Shown: positions 1-12,213, counted from the stretch's first letter. The stretch: 64,000 nt of DNA from Triglochin maritima (GCA_963682175.1 OY821770.1:14104501-14168500); one strand, 5' to 3'. The notes: generated by a model from the letters alone, not told the origin. Program-made: numbers and translations.

Positions 1-213
1 CCTCGAACTAGACAACCTTCATCAAGGGACGTTATGTTGGGGACAATTTTTCACTAGCGACTGAGCTAGTGGCCGATTTTAAGAAAGCCACTTGTGCCCC
101 ACGAGCATGTATAAAGGTTATATTTATAAGTCATATGATTCAGTGGATTGGGGAGCTCTTTGGGGGACTTTTGAGGATTTTGGGTTCGACCAAATAGTAG
201 TGAAACTAATCGT
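1..213 (+). mobile_element. LINE reverse-transcriptase fragment (first copy)
   Basis: This stretch matches 1190-1400 at roughly 80% by eye, including the block that reads as the RT region before the catalytic core (a WGAL...FEDFGFD stretch). It is therefore a second copy of the same part of a non-LTR retrotransposon. The left side is cut by the window edge. Similarity stops near 213, where the sequence jumps to an earlier part of a LINE. No intact frame remains. Confidence 0.7.
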
Positions 214-215
214 AT

Positions 216-3107
216 TGGAGGCAGCCTAAGCGACCACTTGGTGGTAGGGCTAAATCTTCGAAAATATGAGAAAAGAAAGGCTCCGTTCAGGTTCATAAAC
301 TCTTGGATTAAGGTCCCTGATCTTATGCGCATGATCTGCGAGGTGTGGCAGGGCAACGTCAGGGGTACCATTTTCTTCCGCTTGGCCCAACGTCTGACTT
401 GGGTGAAGATCATGATCAAGAGAAGAAACAAGAGCATTTCCACCAGCCTCAACCCAATCACGGCAGCTACCAAAGAGATTAGGGAGGCCGAAGAAACGTT
501 GGGAAGGTCTCCTTTGAATATTCAAGCCCAAGAAAGGCTTCGCTGATGATAGAAAACTCCTTTGCGGCAAGGCAGATTGATGAGAATTGGCACCAAAGGA
601 GCAAGGCTATTTCGTTGAATCTTGGAGATAAAAATACTGAGTTCTTTGCCGTGGTAGTTAAGAAGATGAAATTTAAGAATTCTCTGTACAAGCTTGTTGG
701 GGAAAACGACAAGTGCATGATATCAAGGATGAACATGAAGGATAAGTGCACTTTGCATTTCTCCAAAATGTTTGAGGCATGCCATATGCTTCCAAATAGA
801 GTGTGTAGGAGGTTCACAAGACAATTGTCCTTGGCACAAAACCAAGATTCATCGAGGGTCCCAAGTTATGAAGAAGTCAAACAAACTGTGATGAAACTAA
901 ATCCAGACAAAACCCATGTCCGGATGGGTTTAATGACCTTTTCTTCTAGAAGTTTTCGTACATTGTGGGTGAGGATGTGGCACGCGTGGTCCAATCAATT
1001 TTCCTAGGCAAGCGGATACTGATAAGGATCAACCATAGGTTCATCACACTCATCTTTAAGAAGAGTGGTGTGGCAGACCTACCTGAGTTTCAGCCAATCT
1101 CTTGCGTCAACACAACTTACAAAATTCTGGGAAATATCATCATAAAGAGACTTATGCCAATTTTCAGGGATGTCATTTCCTCGAACGAGACAACCTTCAT
1201 CAAGAGATGCTACATTGGGTACAATATTTCACTAGCGACTGATCTAGTGGCTGATTTTAACAGAGCCACTTATGCCCCCACGAGCATGCATATAGGTCAA
1301 TATTTCCAAGGCATATGATTTGGTGGATTGGGGAGCTCTTAAAGAGACTTTTGAGGATTTTGGGTTTGACCACAGAGTTGTGACACTAATCATGGAATGT
1401 GTGACCAGTACTTCATTCTCGGTGCTAGTCGATGGCTGCCCTACCAAGCCATTTGGTGTGGGAAAGGGCTTGAGTAAGGTCGACCTTATCTCATATTATC
1501 TCTTCACATTGTTAATGGATAATTTCTCCAGAGACATTGATGAGAAGGTGAAGAGTGACAAGATTAAGTTGTACAAGTGTCATGGTACTGAGGCAATATC
1601 TCATTTGTCCAACGTAAATGTTTTACTCTATTCTGCAAAGCAATCAAGGACTCTTTCGGGGCAATTAATAAATCTATTCAGGCGTTTGCCACAAGCTCAA
1701 GGCTAGTGGTAAACTAGGAGAAGAGTAAGGCTACTGCAGGGCACAATGAATAAGGAGGAACTTGCACACGAGATTGGGTTTGGAATGGACGTACGAGTTT
1801 CCAACCCGGTACATTGGTCTGGCGCTAACACAAAAAATCCTCACCACTCGCGATTGTGGAAGGCTACTGGAGGTGATTGAGAACATGATGGCGAGATAGA
1901 AGGCCACAATACTATCATATGGTGGTAGGATCCAGCTCATCAACTGCGGTGTGATGGGGAACATCGTGTTTTGGAGTTCCTCATGACGTTTGCCGCAAGA
2001 GGTGATTGCGTGCATAAGAAGGAAGGTGTAGAACTTCATAAGGAATGGAAGGCGAGATGTGGCTTGGTCTAAGATGACTCTACCCAAAGAGGAGGGTGGA
2101 CTTGTCCTCTGGGGGTCCGTCGATATAGCTCGGGAAACTATCATCAAATATGCGTGGCAAGTTTGCCATGAGACAGACTCTATCCGGTGCAGATGGATGA
2201 GAACCAGACACGTCGGATCTCCATTGGAAAAATCTCTTTAAAAGGACTGGAATCGATTTCGCGACCTGGTGAGAGATTATGGACACAAAGGACCACGTAC
2301 TAAGATGCATGGACGGATACACACACCAATGGATCATATTTGGTAGTGGTTTCTCATTCAGAAACGCATGGGATATTGTCGAAAGGAGAGATCCTATGGC
2401 TATTCGAATTTGGGCTCCGTAGGTGAGCAAACACTCATTCACCCTTTGGAGAGCTCGTTTGGGGGTGGATCACCACTCAAGTCACTATGTCCCAACGTGA
2501 GAGGATCAACTTAGATATGAACATGACTTTCCACCTTTGCTTGGTCTATAATGAGCTTGGGTCACCTGTTCTTCGACAGCATGTGAGTACTCGAAAGACA
2601 TTTGGTTGGGCATCCGGAGGCAGAATAACAACATAATTGAAGCCCAAAACCAAAAAATTACATGACATTTTTGTACAGACGAGCGAATTATTGTTTGGCT
2701 CCCCCTGCTTGGGACTGATGTGGTCAATTATTGCTGTTGTTGTTTGACATATCTAGGCGGAACAAAAGAGGAGAAAACATGAAGCTAGATTGTTGGTGAG
2801 CTTGGAAGTCCTTAGAAGGATCCTATATGACATTATGGTTTCTTACCATAAGAATAATTTTAGGAGACGAGGAACTCAACTTGAGCAGAATGTATCAACC
2901 ATGTGGGATAGGGAGATCCGTGATTTGAATTCCCTATCTAGCATATAGAGGTTTGGTTGGATATTTGGATACCCATAATAGATCATGTAATTAGACTGGA
3001 TGTAGTTTCTATAGCAGTACGCACCAATTGGTGTGGTCTGGGTTGCTAGCTTCGACTAATTTTTTTCCTTTTTGAATACATTTTAACATAAATTGTTTCA
3101 AAAAAAA
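216..3107 (+). mobile_element. Degenerate LINE (non-LTR retrotransposon), 3' part
   Basis: Short open stretches in all three forward frames follow the order of a plant LINE ORF2. The endonuclease-RT linker lies at about 238-546. Next comes an RT stretch near 1085-1320 (FQPISCVNTTYKILGNIIIK, like the usual RPISCCN...YKI block). A VDG...GKGLS..L..YLFTLLMD block follows at 1420-1540. The C-terminal W.K...PKEEGGL region is near 2059-2200. The copy ends in an 8-A run at 3100-3107, the expected 3' tail. Many stops and frameshifts show it is dead. No endonuclease domain is visible, as for a 5'-truncated copy. Confidence 0.8.
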
Positions 3108-4110
3108 GTGGTAGTTACGTTTGGCCACCAACTAAGAGTCCGGTGGAAATGCCACTGTTAGCCGCCAACCACTTAAAAACTTATGTACCAAAAGGTCGTC
3201 CTATTCTTTTCACACCAAACAATTACCATGAGTGGACACAATCTACATGAAACACTTTCATCTCTTCTTCCTTACCAACTAGGGTTCCTCGGCAGGGTAG
3301 TTTCGCCATCTATTTCCGTTTTCAGAAGAAACGAAAAATGATAGAAACAACTAAATGAGATTTTGTGTCAAGAGTCCTAATACAAGGTCTATTGAAACAA
3401 GTACATCGATGATCTTGAGTTGACAGAACAGAGTTCAGGCGTCAATGGCTAGTTGGATATTGGCCAACACATCTTCAAAGGAAAGATCACTTTCAATATT
3501 ATCAGTCTATCACTACTACTGTAAGTTGTCTGCCTAGAGGTGTGGTCAATCGCCCCAAAATTAGGACACAGACCCAATCAGTAGTTTGATTGTGGAGTGG
3601 CCTAACATAGTCGACGGTTCTAGTGCCCATAGGACTTTGAAGATGGCTGCATCTACCAATCGATTTTGTCGAAAGTCGACCAAGCGTGTGAGCATTTTTT
3701 TCCTTCTTGTGTAGGTTAATTCGAAATTTTATTAAGAAAACGGAACGAACAACCGAGAGTAAAATCAAACTTAAGCTCTCCTTCTAAATGAACAAAATAA
3801 AAGCGAACAACCAAATCATTATCACTGACACTATTCTTAATTATACAACTTGCTCACAAAAAGGTTGAGAATCAATAACCAAAAATGAATAGTTATACAT
3901 GCTAATTCCTTTGATTTTATTTTCCCAACTCCTCCAATCCCAACGAACTCCGTGTTGATAGTGACGCTCCTCTCTCATTGGCCACCTTGTGCAACATTAA
4001 CCATGTCTAACTAAATTTTCGAAAATTTAGAGCACAAAGGGAATGAATCCATTCAGAAAGTCACGACCTGTACGAGAACCCGACCACCAAATTAACCTCC
4101 TCGTAGACCA
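3108..4110. other. Intergenic, no feature recognised
   Basis: AT-rich sequence between the LINE tail and the stop codon of the ATL-type gene. Short open frames exist but none resembles a known protein. The part just left of 4111 should contain the 3' untranslated region of that minus-strand gene. Confidence 0.5.
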
Positions 4111-4620
4111 TCAAGGACAACGTCCAATACCATTGCCCGACCCTTCTCCACGGGCTACCTCCGAATCCACAACCGGAGCCCGACAAAGTGGGCAATTCGA
4201 TTGCGAAAGGAACCACAAATCGACGCAATGCGTGTGGAAAATGTGCCCGCAATTGGGTAGCTTCCGCACGGCTTCCCGTTCCTCGAACTCCCCCAAACAC
4301 ACCGCGCACTCGCCTTGCTGAATCCGTCCCGATTCGTCATGCTTCATTTTACTATAGGCGTGGATTGGAATCGAGTTGAGAGTCTTCGAGTCCACGCCTA
4401 CATCTGACCCATTACCCGTACCTTCCTCAATGTCTTCTAACCACTCCGTTGACGTTGTTGTCGGGCCGGATTTGCACAATTGGATCATCACATAGTGTAT
4501 AGTAATAAGGCCCAAGGTGGCCACCACTAGTACGAACAAGGCGGCAATGAGTGGCATGATGGCCACGGTCGGGGATGCGGGTGGGACGGGTGGTGCGAAC
4601 GGGCGGTCTTCTGAGGCCAT
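4111..4620 (-). CDS. ATL-type RING-H2 E3 ubiquitin-protein ligase
   Basis: Single-exon gene of 169 residues with ATG at 4618-4620 and TGA at 4111-4113. Residues 20-44 form one hydrophobic segment, the N-terminal membrane anchor of ATL proteins. A weak form of the ATL GLD region sits at about 78-91. The RING-H2 is complete: C105, C108, C124, H126, H129, C132, C143 and C146, with spacing C-x2-C-x15-C-x1-H-x2-H-x2-C-x10-C-x2-C. W136 and the final CPLC are typical of E2-binding RINGs. By family knowledge it would be a membrane-bound ligase transferring ubiquitin to unknown targets, often in defence or stress responses. ATL genes are usually intronless, as here. No substrate can be inferred. A duplicated block lies 0.3-0.7 kb upstream. 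Confidence 0.9.
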   Translation of the reverse strand: MASEDRPFAPPVPPASPTVAIMPLIAALFVLVVATLGLITIHYVMIQLCKSGPTTTSTEWLEDIEEGTGNGSDVGVDSKTLNSIPIHAYSKMKHDESGRIQQGECAVCLGEFEEREAVRKLPNCGHIFHTHCVDLWFLSQSNCPLCRAPVVDSEVARGEGSGNGIGRCP

Positions 4621-4916
4621 TAGGTTACGATCGTATGCGATGGGACGGTTGTAGTGGCCCCAAGAATGAAGATGGTTTGGAGGGTGGTGGGAGTAGAATT
4701 GGAGTGATTTGTGGTGTTGGGGATGTTTTGATTTGGGACTTGGGAGGTGTGGTTGGGGTGGATGAGTGCTTGGGTCTTGAGGGGTTGGGTTTTTGGTGGA
4801 CGTTGGAGTGGTGGGTGGTCTGTTTTTTGGTGGTTATTTTAGAGTGACGTATAAGGTTGTGTTTTGTTAACCATAACTTTGGTTATTATGAACGAATTAG
4901 TATGTAACTATATACG

Positions 4917-5288
4917 AAGGATTTCAATCCAGTCAAATTGTAGCGGAGTTAAACTCTTTGTGTTGTTTCCTTCTAATATAATATATGATTACCAGGTGAT
5001 ATGACTTGTCCTGTGATGATTATTGGATGCAATTAGTAAAACTTATTCAGTTGATATCATCCCAGTAGGAGTTTGGATTTACTAAAAACTGTACTGAAGG
5101 AAATGAGCTAATATCAGGTTAAATTTGAGCCAACTAACTTGAGTAAAGATTTCAATCCTGTCAAATTTAGGGGATTTCAACCCTTTGTGTTGTTTTCCAT
5201 TCTAGTCAATTATCGTCAAGTGATATCGCTTGTCCTGTGATGATTAATGGATGCAATTATTCAAACTTATCCAGTTAATATTATTTCA
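4917..5288. repeat. Two-copy direct repeat upstream of the ATL-type gene
   Basis: A unit of about 145 bp occurs at 4917-5060 and again at 5145-5288. Shared blocks include GATTTCAATCC, TTTGTGTTGTTT, TTGTCCTGTGATGATTA and TGGATGCAATTA. The copies are about 75-80% identical by eye, separated by ~85 bp. They lie 300-670 bp upstream of the ATG of the minus-strand ATL gene, so they could be promoter sequence or simply an old local duplication. Confidence 0.75.
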
Positions 5289-6942
5289 AGGGGTGATTCA
5301 ATTTGCCAAAATTTGTGGTGAACTGAAATAAGCTTATATAAAATTGAACTTGAGCTTATTTATGGTTCCATCAACTTAATTTGTGATTCTTGTCAATTTT
5401 TTTTACTCGCAATGACATTTTGAGACTGAGAGCAATGGACTGAAGTAAATATCTTAATTGCAATCAATAATATTGTATGATATGAATATAGTAAAAGAGA
5501 CAACTAAAGATATCAAATTATCGACAGCCGAGATATTTACCATACTTTTACTCAACAAATAAAGTTCTTGCTCCATGTTCTGAAATAAGACATGCAATGG
5601 TAACACCAACAAAATCAAGACAAGCACCATCACGACAGAAAACACTTACGGAGATCAAATTCTCACTAAAGTTTCCATCAATTGTCGCAGGTTTTGACAG
5701 TTTTGGCGTCCAAGGCTTGAATACACGTCCAACATGCTTTGTTCCTTTTCAATTATTTGAAGGTTCAATTTGTGTAACTTAAGACCTCCATCCAACGCAA
5801 TTGAGCCCACCCAAATAGTTGGACGAGGCAGACTGACTTTAAGACACGCATCTCAAGAGTCTTGTTAACCTTGAAATGGATTTATAGAATTTAATTTTGA
5901 AATCCGATATTAACTTAGGAATTAGGATTTAATTAAGTTTTTGCAGGAAAAATAAGTAAAAAGTAGTTCAGTTCAAATTTGAATTTCTGTTTGGGAAAAA
6001 AATCAGTCGAGTTAAAGTTTATGTTCAATTTTATTATGTGTGTTTGATTTGAGTCATATCAAGCTGGCCTCAAGGCTCTAGGTAAATTAAAATTCGTGTC
6101 CGTATATTATAAGGTTAGTTAAAGTGTATCCCCTCGGCTGCTAAAAAATCTACGGGATATGCTGAATCTTGAATTATAACACTTCGTTTAGCTTTGTAAG
6201 TAAAACGTGGAAGATTATATTAATTTCTTTACAATCTAACTCTTTACACAGCGGCATAAAATTTCTTGAGATAATGACCGAAAAGTAACGTAACTTGAGA
6301 TATATGATCTTATGAAATATTGTCATATCTTAATGATCATATGCATTGTGATAGATGCATAACGTCAGAAATGTATATGAGGAAATATGTTCGACTTATA
6401 GATCCACTTCCGGCAATAACAAAAATTTAGATGCATATCGCCAATTCGGATATATGCAAGATGCACCCAAGCAAAATATCCTTTAAAACAAGGTCACTCA
6501 CATATCAACGCCAACACGTCATTACCATTCAAACTGGAAGATGAACCGAATCGTTCTCTTTTGAGTGTTTTAATATATCTTGTGTGAGACTGATTTGATC
6601 TCACTCTTACACTTATTTTATAAACTTATAAATATAACACAACGATTTTCAATCACATTCAATGGATTCATTGCGAATAATTGAAACATTACACAATTAA
6701 TTAATAGTATGGTGAATTGCTTGCATACCTTTTAACAACTTACGAAATTGGATATATACAATCGAAAAGCTAATGTTTGATCTAATGTCAAAGATAACAC
6801 TACATTTGCTTTCATACTATTACTTTTTTGGTCATGACATTCAATTATCTTTTCCGTTAACTTCCGTAAGTATATTAATATGTAATGAATTTTTTAAATC
6901 ACCCAAGAATAAACCTAGAAACATAAATTTAAGGATTTTTTG
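5289..6942. other. Intergenic, no feature recognised
   Basis: AT-rich DNA with no coding frame longer than about 65 codons and no paired termini that I could find. Confidence 0.5.
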
Positions 6943-8072
6943 CAAAGTAATAATGAAAAAATAGAAAAATGAAGTTGTAAAAATATTCCAAAAATATAAG
7001 AAATAAACACAGTAATTGAACTACCATTTAAAAGTAGAATCCAGTAACTCAAATACCATTTTATGCTTATTGAACTTATTCTAAAGAAATCATGTATTTC
7101 AATATAAAAAAAATTTAAACACGTTTTTAACATGATAGAATAAGTTTTTGAGTATTTTGATATCATATTCACATTTCTCTCATTTTTTTCATCAATTCAA
7201 GTACCATATTAAAATGGTTTTGTAGATTTTTGAAATTTAAATTTTTTAATGACAAATTAAAGATTTCACAAAAACTATAGTAAAATTGGTACTTAAATTA
7301 AAGATAAAAATATGAGGAATTCGAGTTTTTTTATCAAAATACCCCAAAAAAAACTATTTTGGGTATTTTTTTTTCTTAACTCGGATATTAGTCTTAAACC
7401 TAAAATAGGAATATAGCAAATTCAAATCCTCAAAATCCATAATCACATAAAAGAAAAAAATTATACTCCAACCCAAAAATAATATATTCTACTCCAACCC
7501 AAGAATAGCATATTCTCAATGGAAAAAAATTAGAAAATTCCCAAACAAAATATTACATTTTTTGTCCTACAAATGTTATTTTATTTTTAGATATTTCAGA
7601 TTAAGATGTTCGTCGACTTCAAATATATAATTTAAATTATACACAATCAATGAGTTTCTTTTTGTTATTTTGATCACAAAATCGAATTTTTCGTCTTTTA
7701 TCTTTAATTCAAGTTACAGTTTCCTGTATATTTGTTGAAATCCTTGATTTGTAAATAAAAAATTAATTTCAAAATCGTCAAAGTCCTTGTAATGTGGTAG
7801 TTGAATTGATGACAAAAAATAGAAAAATGTGAATATGTTATCAAAATACCTAAAAACTTATTCCATCATGTTAAAAATGTGTTTAATTTTGTTTGTTGAA
7901 ATGCATGATTTACTTTTAACTAGGATAAGTACAATACGGTATTTGAGTTACCATATTCTACTTTTCAAAATGGCATGCCAATTTCCATTTTTATTTCTTA
8001 TATTTTAATTTGCCATATATTTTTACAACTCTTATATTTTTCCAATTTTCTATTTTTTCATTATTATCTTGA
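6943..8072. repeat. Long inverted repeat (foldback or MULE-like element)
   Basis: The left arm (about 6943-7345) read in reverse complement matches the right arm (about 7662-8072) over roughly 390 bp. Matching blocks include ATAATGAAAAAATAG at the outer ends, CAAAATAC...AAAAACTTATT, TATTTGAGTTAC and TTGAATTGATGA. Arm identity is about 75-80% by eye and the loop is about 315 bp. There is no coding capacity. Weak similarity may extend to ~6890 and ~8125. I found no clear target-site duplication. Long AT-rich terminal inverted repeats suit a non-autonomous MULE or foldback element. Confidence 0.7.
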
Positions 8073-8152
8073 CAACAATTCCTAAAATTAATTGTGTTGC
8101 AAATTTTCGAAAAAATCACTTGAATAATTTATTATATGTTATTCACCTATCT

Positions 8153-8297
8153 ACTCTCTCTCACTCTTCACTCTCTCGCCCCTCTCTCTCTCCATCTCTA
8201 CTCTCTCTAATTTCTCTCTCTCTCTCTCTCTCTCTCATCTATTATCTTATCTTCTCTTCTCTTCTGTCTCTCATCTCTTCTGTCTCTCACCAATAAG
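8153..8297 (+). repeat. TC-rich microsatellite
   Basis: Pyrimidine tract dominated by TC dinucleotides (longest pure run around 8216-8238), then TCTTCTC variants. It lies about 80 bp outside the right arm of the long inverted repeat. Simple repeat with no coding meaning. Confidence 0.9.
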
Positions 8298-8910
8298 AGA
8301 TTGATTATTAAACTTTTTAAATATGTAAATTCTTGAAATTACTAATATATATTTTAAAAACATATTTCTAACTATTTTGTAAAAAACATTATGTATTTTT
8401 GGGAAATATTTACTTTGTATTAACTTTATTTAAAATTCATGTATTTAATATATTAAATTGTTTTAATAAATATGTAAAAAATCATTATTTTGAAATATGA
8501 TAATTAACAAATAAATATTTTTCAGAAATAAACATTTTTTATAAAAAAATAAACTTTCTTCGAATTTTTTTACTTATTTCTTAATTTTAAAATATAAAAA
8601 TGTTTAGTGAGAGAAAATAGAGAGAGAGATAAGTGAGAGAGTAAATATGTGGAAAACATTTAATAAATTATTCATTGGTATAATTCACAACACATATAAT
8701 GAAATATATAGTTCTAAGTTTATTCATGGTTGATTCTACAAATTTTCCATTAAATATTAATATAAGTAATTGAAGTTAATAATGACATGACCAAAAAACA
8801 ATAGTGGCACATAAGCAAGTGTCAGTGTTTTTATGTGGCATTACAAAAAAATTACTTTCTCATGAGATATTTCTAATTTTGCAAGTTGTTAGTAGCACGC
8901 AAGCAAATCA
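8298..8910. other. Intergenic, very AT-rich, no feature recognised
   Basis: A/T homopolymer-rich sequence between the TC microsatellite and the hAT element. Nothing recognisable. Confidence 0.5.
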
Positions 8911-8918
8911 CCTTCTAT

Positions 8919-9260
8919 TAGGTCTGTCAATCGTGTCGTGTACGTGTCTTATCGTGTGTATGGTCAGATGATAACAGGTATTGGGTATACACGAACCCGA
9001 CACGATAAGAAATCGTATACACGAACCTTGACACGAACACGACACGTTAATTATCGTGTATACACGACACGACACGATTTGTACACGAATTCTTATCGTG
9101 TCGTGTAACACGATACACGATAATACACGAATAGACACGAATAGTACCTGTATACACGATAAGTACCTGGAAACACGAAAAGTAACTACATACACAATAC
9201 ATACCTACATACACGATAAAAACCTAACACACAATAAACACACGTATACATGAATAGCCA
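8919..9260 (+). repeat. Left subterminal CACGA/TCGTG array of the hAT element
   Basis: More than twenty CACGA or TCGTG pentamers, many joined as CGTGTCGTGT or ACACGACACG, lie in both orientations. The right end holds the counterpart. In hAT elements such subterminal repeats bind transposase. Confidence 0.85.
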
Positions 9261-10152
9261 CGATAATACTTGTATACAGTTCAAAATGAAGAATGGTACA
9301 AAATCATCCGAATCAAACTGAAAAAATATATACTGAAATTCTTTTTAGCTCAACAGTCAACACACGTAATACACACTTTTGGAGTTTCAAGTAGATCAAA
9401 TAATGGACCCGATTGTTACACTGACGAAGCCAAAAGTTCTGGGATATCCAACGGGAGAACAACCTGCGGTAGACATAAGGAGAGCATTAGCCTTAAGTAA
9501 ACACTAGTCAAACTCAGACATGCTTCAAGGACAAACCTATATGCATTATGAGTTTTTCATCAAGATCTTTTGATTTGATTTTTATAATTCAAATCCATTG
9601 AATTTAATAGCTAAATAAGATCTTCATTTGTGATTCATGGCATGCCTACCTTTTCCAAGATATATCTGTCTCACATCCTTACTGTAATTTCACTTTGCAT
9701 TTTGAACTATTTAGAATATCTCTCATGCATTCTAATCTTTTCAGCATGTCATATGTAGCAATACCAATGATGCTATCAATTAAAATTTAAAGCGAAGGGT
9801 ATAATACCAACCTAACATTTGTATCTTCAGCATCCCCACAAAGCGATTTCTGCAGAAACAAAAATAACAAAAAATAAATATCTTTGATCCTGAAAGCCCT
9901 CAAATCATTTTATCGAAGACAAACAAAGAACAAAACTAACTAAATTTCTTAACATGCCAACACATGACACGAGAATCATAGACAATTTCCCTTTACTAAC
10001 GACATCAACTAAGTCAAAATCGAGCTTTCTAAGCATAAACTATGGTTGCTTCCTGTTGATTGCTTTCTGTCCCAAAAAATCATATTATGTGGAAGTGTGT
10101 CTAGCAGGATCACGATATTTGATTACTAAATCAGTACTTCATCAACAGAATC
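9261..10152. other. Internal hAT sequence, left half
   Basis: Sequence between the subterminal array and the Copia insertion. Open frames of 76-85 codons show no recognised domain. It may contain captured or untranslated DNA. Confidence 0.5.
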
Positions 10153-10157
10153 AAATG

Positions 10158-12202
10158 TGTAGGATTTCATGTTTAATTATACATATATATTTTTCGAATT
10201 TTCATGTATAATAATGATCAATTTTTAATTTTCTAGAATCTATTGCATGCATCGGTTTGTTTTAACAAACTAGTTTCAAAAACTCTTTTAAAACAAACAT
10301 AAAGGAGCTCCGAAATTCATACCTAGAAGTTCTCTAAAACTTCTCGAAGATTCGGAGACCGTTGGGATGCTCCTCGCTGCGCCGGATGCCTCCGAGTATT
10401 CACCAAACTCTAAACAAGATCGGAGAGAGGGAAGCTAGTCTCTCAATCTCCGATTGGGTTTAGAATCCAATTACTAACCCCTCTTTAATTCTCTTGAGAA
10501 GATGATCTCTCTAGAACTAAGACTAAACTTAAGAATTTCGTGGAGAATTATGGAGAGAGAATTTTTGCACAAGAGATAATGAATAAAATTAAGGAGGTAA
10601 TGAGATAACCTTGTATTTATAGGTTCTCTCCAAATTACCTATTCATGTGCAACCTCTTGCCCATGATTCCATGCAAAATTCCATCTAACCATCCATTATT
10701 TATTAATAAATAATATTAGCCACGAATTAAATCAATTATGGACCAATTCCATGCATGATCTAATTAATTCTTAAATTAATTCTGCATAAAACTGTCTGGA
10801 CCGGTCGACCGTTCAAGGTGCGGTCGACCGCTCGAACCAATGTTTCGGTCGACCGTTCAACATTCGGTCGGCCGTTCGTAATAGGAATTATTCCATCGCA
10901 ATGTTCGGTCGACCGACCGATCACTTTCGGTCGACCGTTCGAACAGATGAAAATTCCCTGTTATCGGTCGAGACTCGTCCGGTCGACCGTGCCCTACCGG
11001 TCGACCGTTTACTGCTATCCGGTCGACCGTTGGAGCACTCTTTTGCAGACTTGTCAAATTTCGGTTTAACCCCTACAAAATTTGACATTTCGGGATTAGT
11101 AGTAAATTCACAACTTATGTAACATATTATCCTATGTAATGATCAATCATTACACCCCATAATATTTACATCACATATGAATTTAATTTAGATTCTAATT
11201 ATGTTATTAATCACAACATAATCTTGATTTTGCTCGTTCACTCCATGTGTTTAATTTTTTTTACATGAAACCCGACACATCTTATGAACTCAAAATCCTC
11301 ATTCCTTGTTTCCTAGTTTTGTGGTGTGACCTATGGGAGGATCTAAACTAAGTTGGCAGTGATATTAAGAGCTTAATATCACAAGCTATAAGCGGTATCT
11401 AGCTACACATTATAGCTCCCAATTAGTTAGATGTCTTAATTCCACTCGAACCAAAACCCGATCCATTTAGTGATGGCGTGCACCACTCGTGTCTGTCCCT
11501 TGCCTCATGATATTAAGAATACACACAAAGTAGTATTGTGTCATCTTTGTCTTAGTATTCATTTCTTGATCTCTTTAAGCTAGTTATAAATATGTGACTT
11601 AACTCAAATCACATTGTGCACATTATAACTTTGCTTTATCAAGGGGCCCACTAATATCATCACTCAATTAAGAGGGGCAATGATAGTCTTTTGACTAACT
11701 ATCTTCTCCAACAAAAGTTGTACTTAACCAACCAATGCCTTTACACTACACTGATCGATAGTTCAAGACACTGATCTAATTAAGTATTCCTTAAGTGATT
11801 AGATATAAGTCTCATATCAAAGGACCAAAGACACAGTAAAATATTAATGACACAGAAACACATTTCTATAATATTTTACTTATTAGGTCTATTTAGTATA
11901 CAAAAGTAATATTTTCCTCTTTTGCATACCCGTGTTGTCACTCACTTGTAGAGCTACAATGATCTATGACCAACACGACAATCTTAACTCGGTAATTAAT
12001 GTTCCATGTTAATTACCATGATTGCGAATATCTTTTGTTTTATGTAAACCAATATCTTTTAGAGCTCTACGGTTAAGGACCAAGAGCCTCTTCCTTAACA
12101 CTTCTAAAAGACGAATAACATAAACAATGAACAAAATGATTTCTAATTCAATTCATAATAATTGACATTTAAAAGTAAAACTTTTAGAACACATTCCCTT
12201 CA
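10158..12202 (-). repeat. 3' LTR of the Copia element
   Basis: 2,045 bp with TG...CA ends (read on the minus strand it starts at 12202). It matches 17525-19567 nearly base for base. It holds a palindrome array at 10799-11033. A minus-strand TATA box (CTATAAATAC) lies near 10612-10623, about 180 bp downstream of the array in the direction of transcription, so the array is in U3. Confidence 0.95.
10799..11033. repeat. CGGTCGACCG palindrome array in the Copia 3' LTR
   Basis: Eight exact GGTCGACC cores lie in about 235 bp, plus variants (CGGTCGGCCG, CGGTCGAGAC). Most extend to the 10-bp palindrome CGGTCGACCG. Spacing is irregular, about 17-60 bp. The phrase CTGTTATCGGTCGA is at 10958-10971. The array is CpG-rich while the LTR around it is AT-rich. 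Confidence 0.9.
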
Positions 12203-12213
12203 ATCTCCCACTT
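12203..12213 (-). promoter_or_regulatory. Polypurine tract of the Copia element
   Basis: Reads AAGTGGGAGAT on the minus strand directly before the 3' LTR, the expected plus-strand priming site. Confidence 0.85.

Noticed and set aside
4155..4379. Other frames overlapping the ATL-type gene on both strands
   Set aside because: Shadows of the real RING-H2 frame, with no domain of their own.
8919..9260. Telomere-like or satellite array
   Set aside because: The CACGA/TCGTG motifs are in both orientations, non-periodic and confined to the two ends of one hAT element.
10799..11033. CRISPR-like array
   Set aside because: Repeat units are only ~10 bp and palindromic, with irregular spacing, inside a plant LTR. 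No cas genes, and the wrong kind of genome.
10818..11069. Overlapping frames of 73-83 codons in the palindrome arrays (also 18185-18489 and 39233-39526)
   Set aside because: The repeated VDR/SVDR/GRP peptides are a by-product of CGGTCGACC repeats lacking TA-rich stops.
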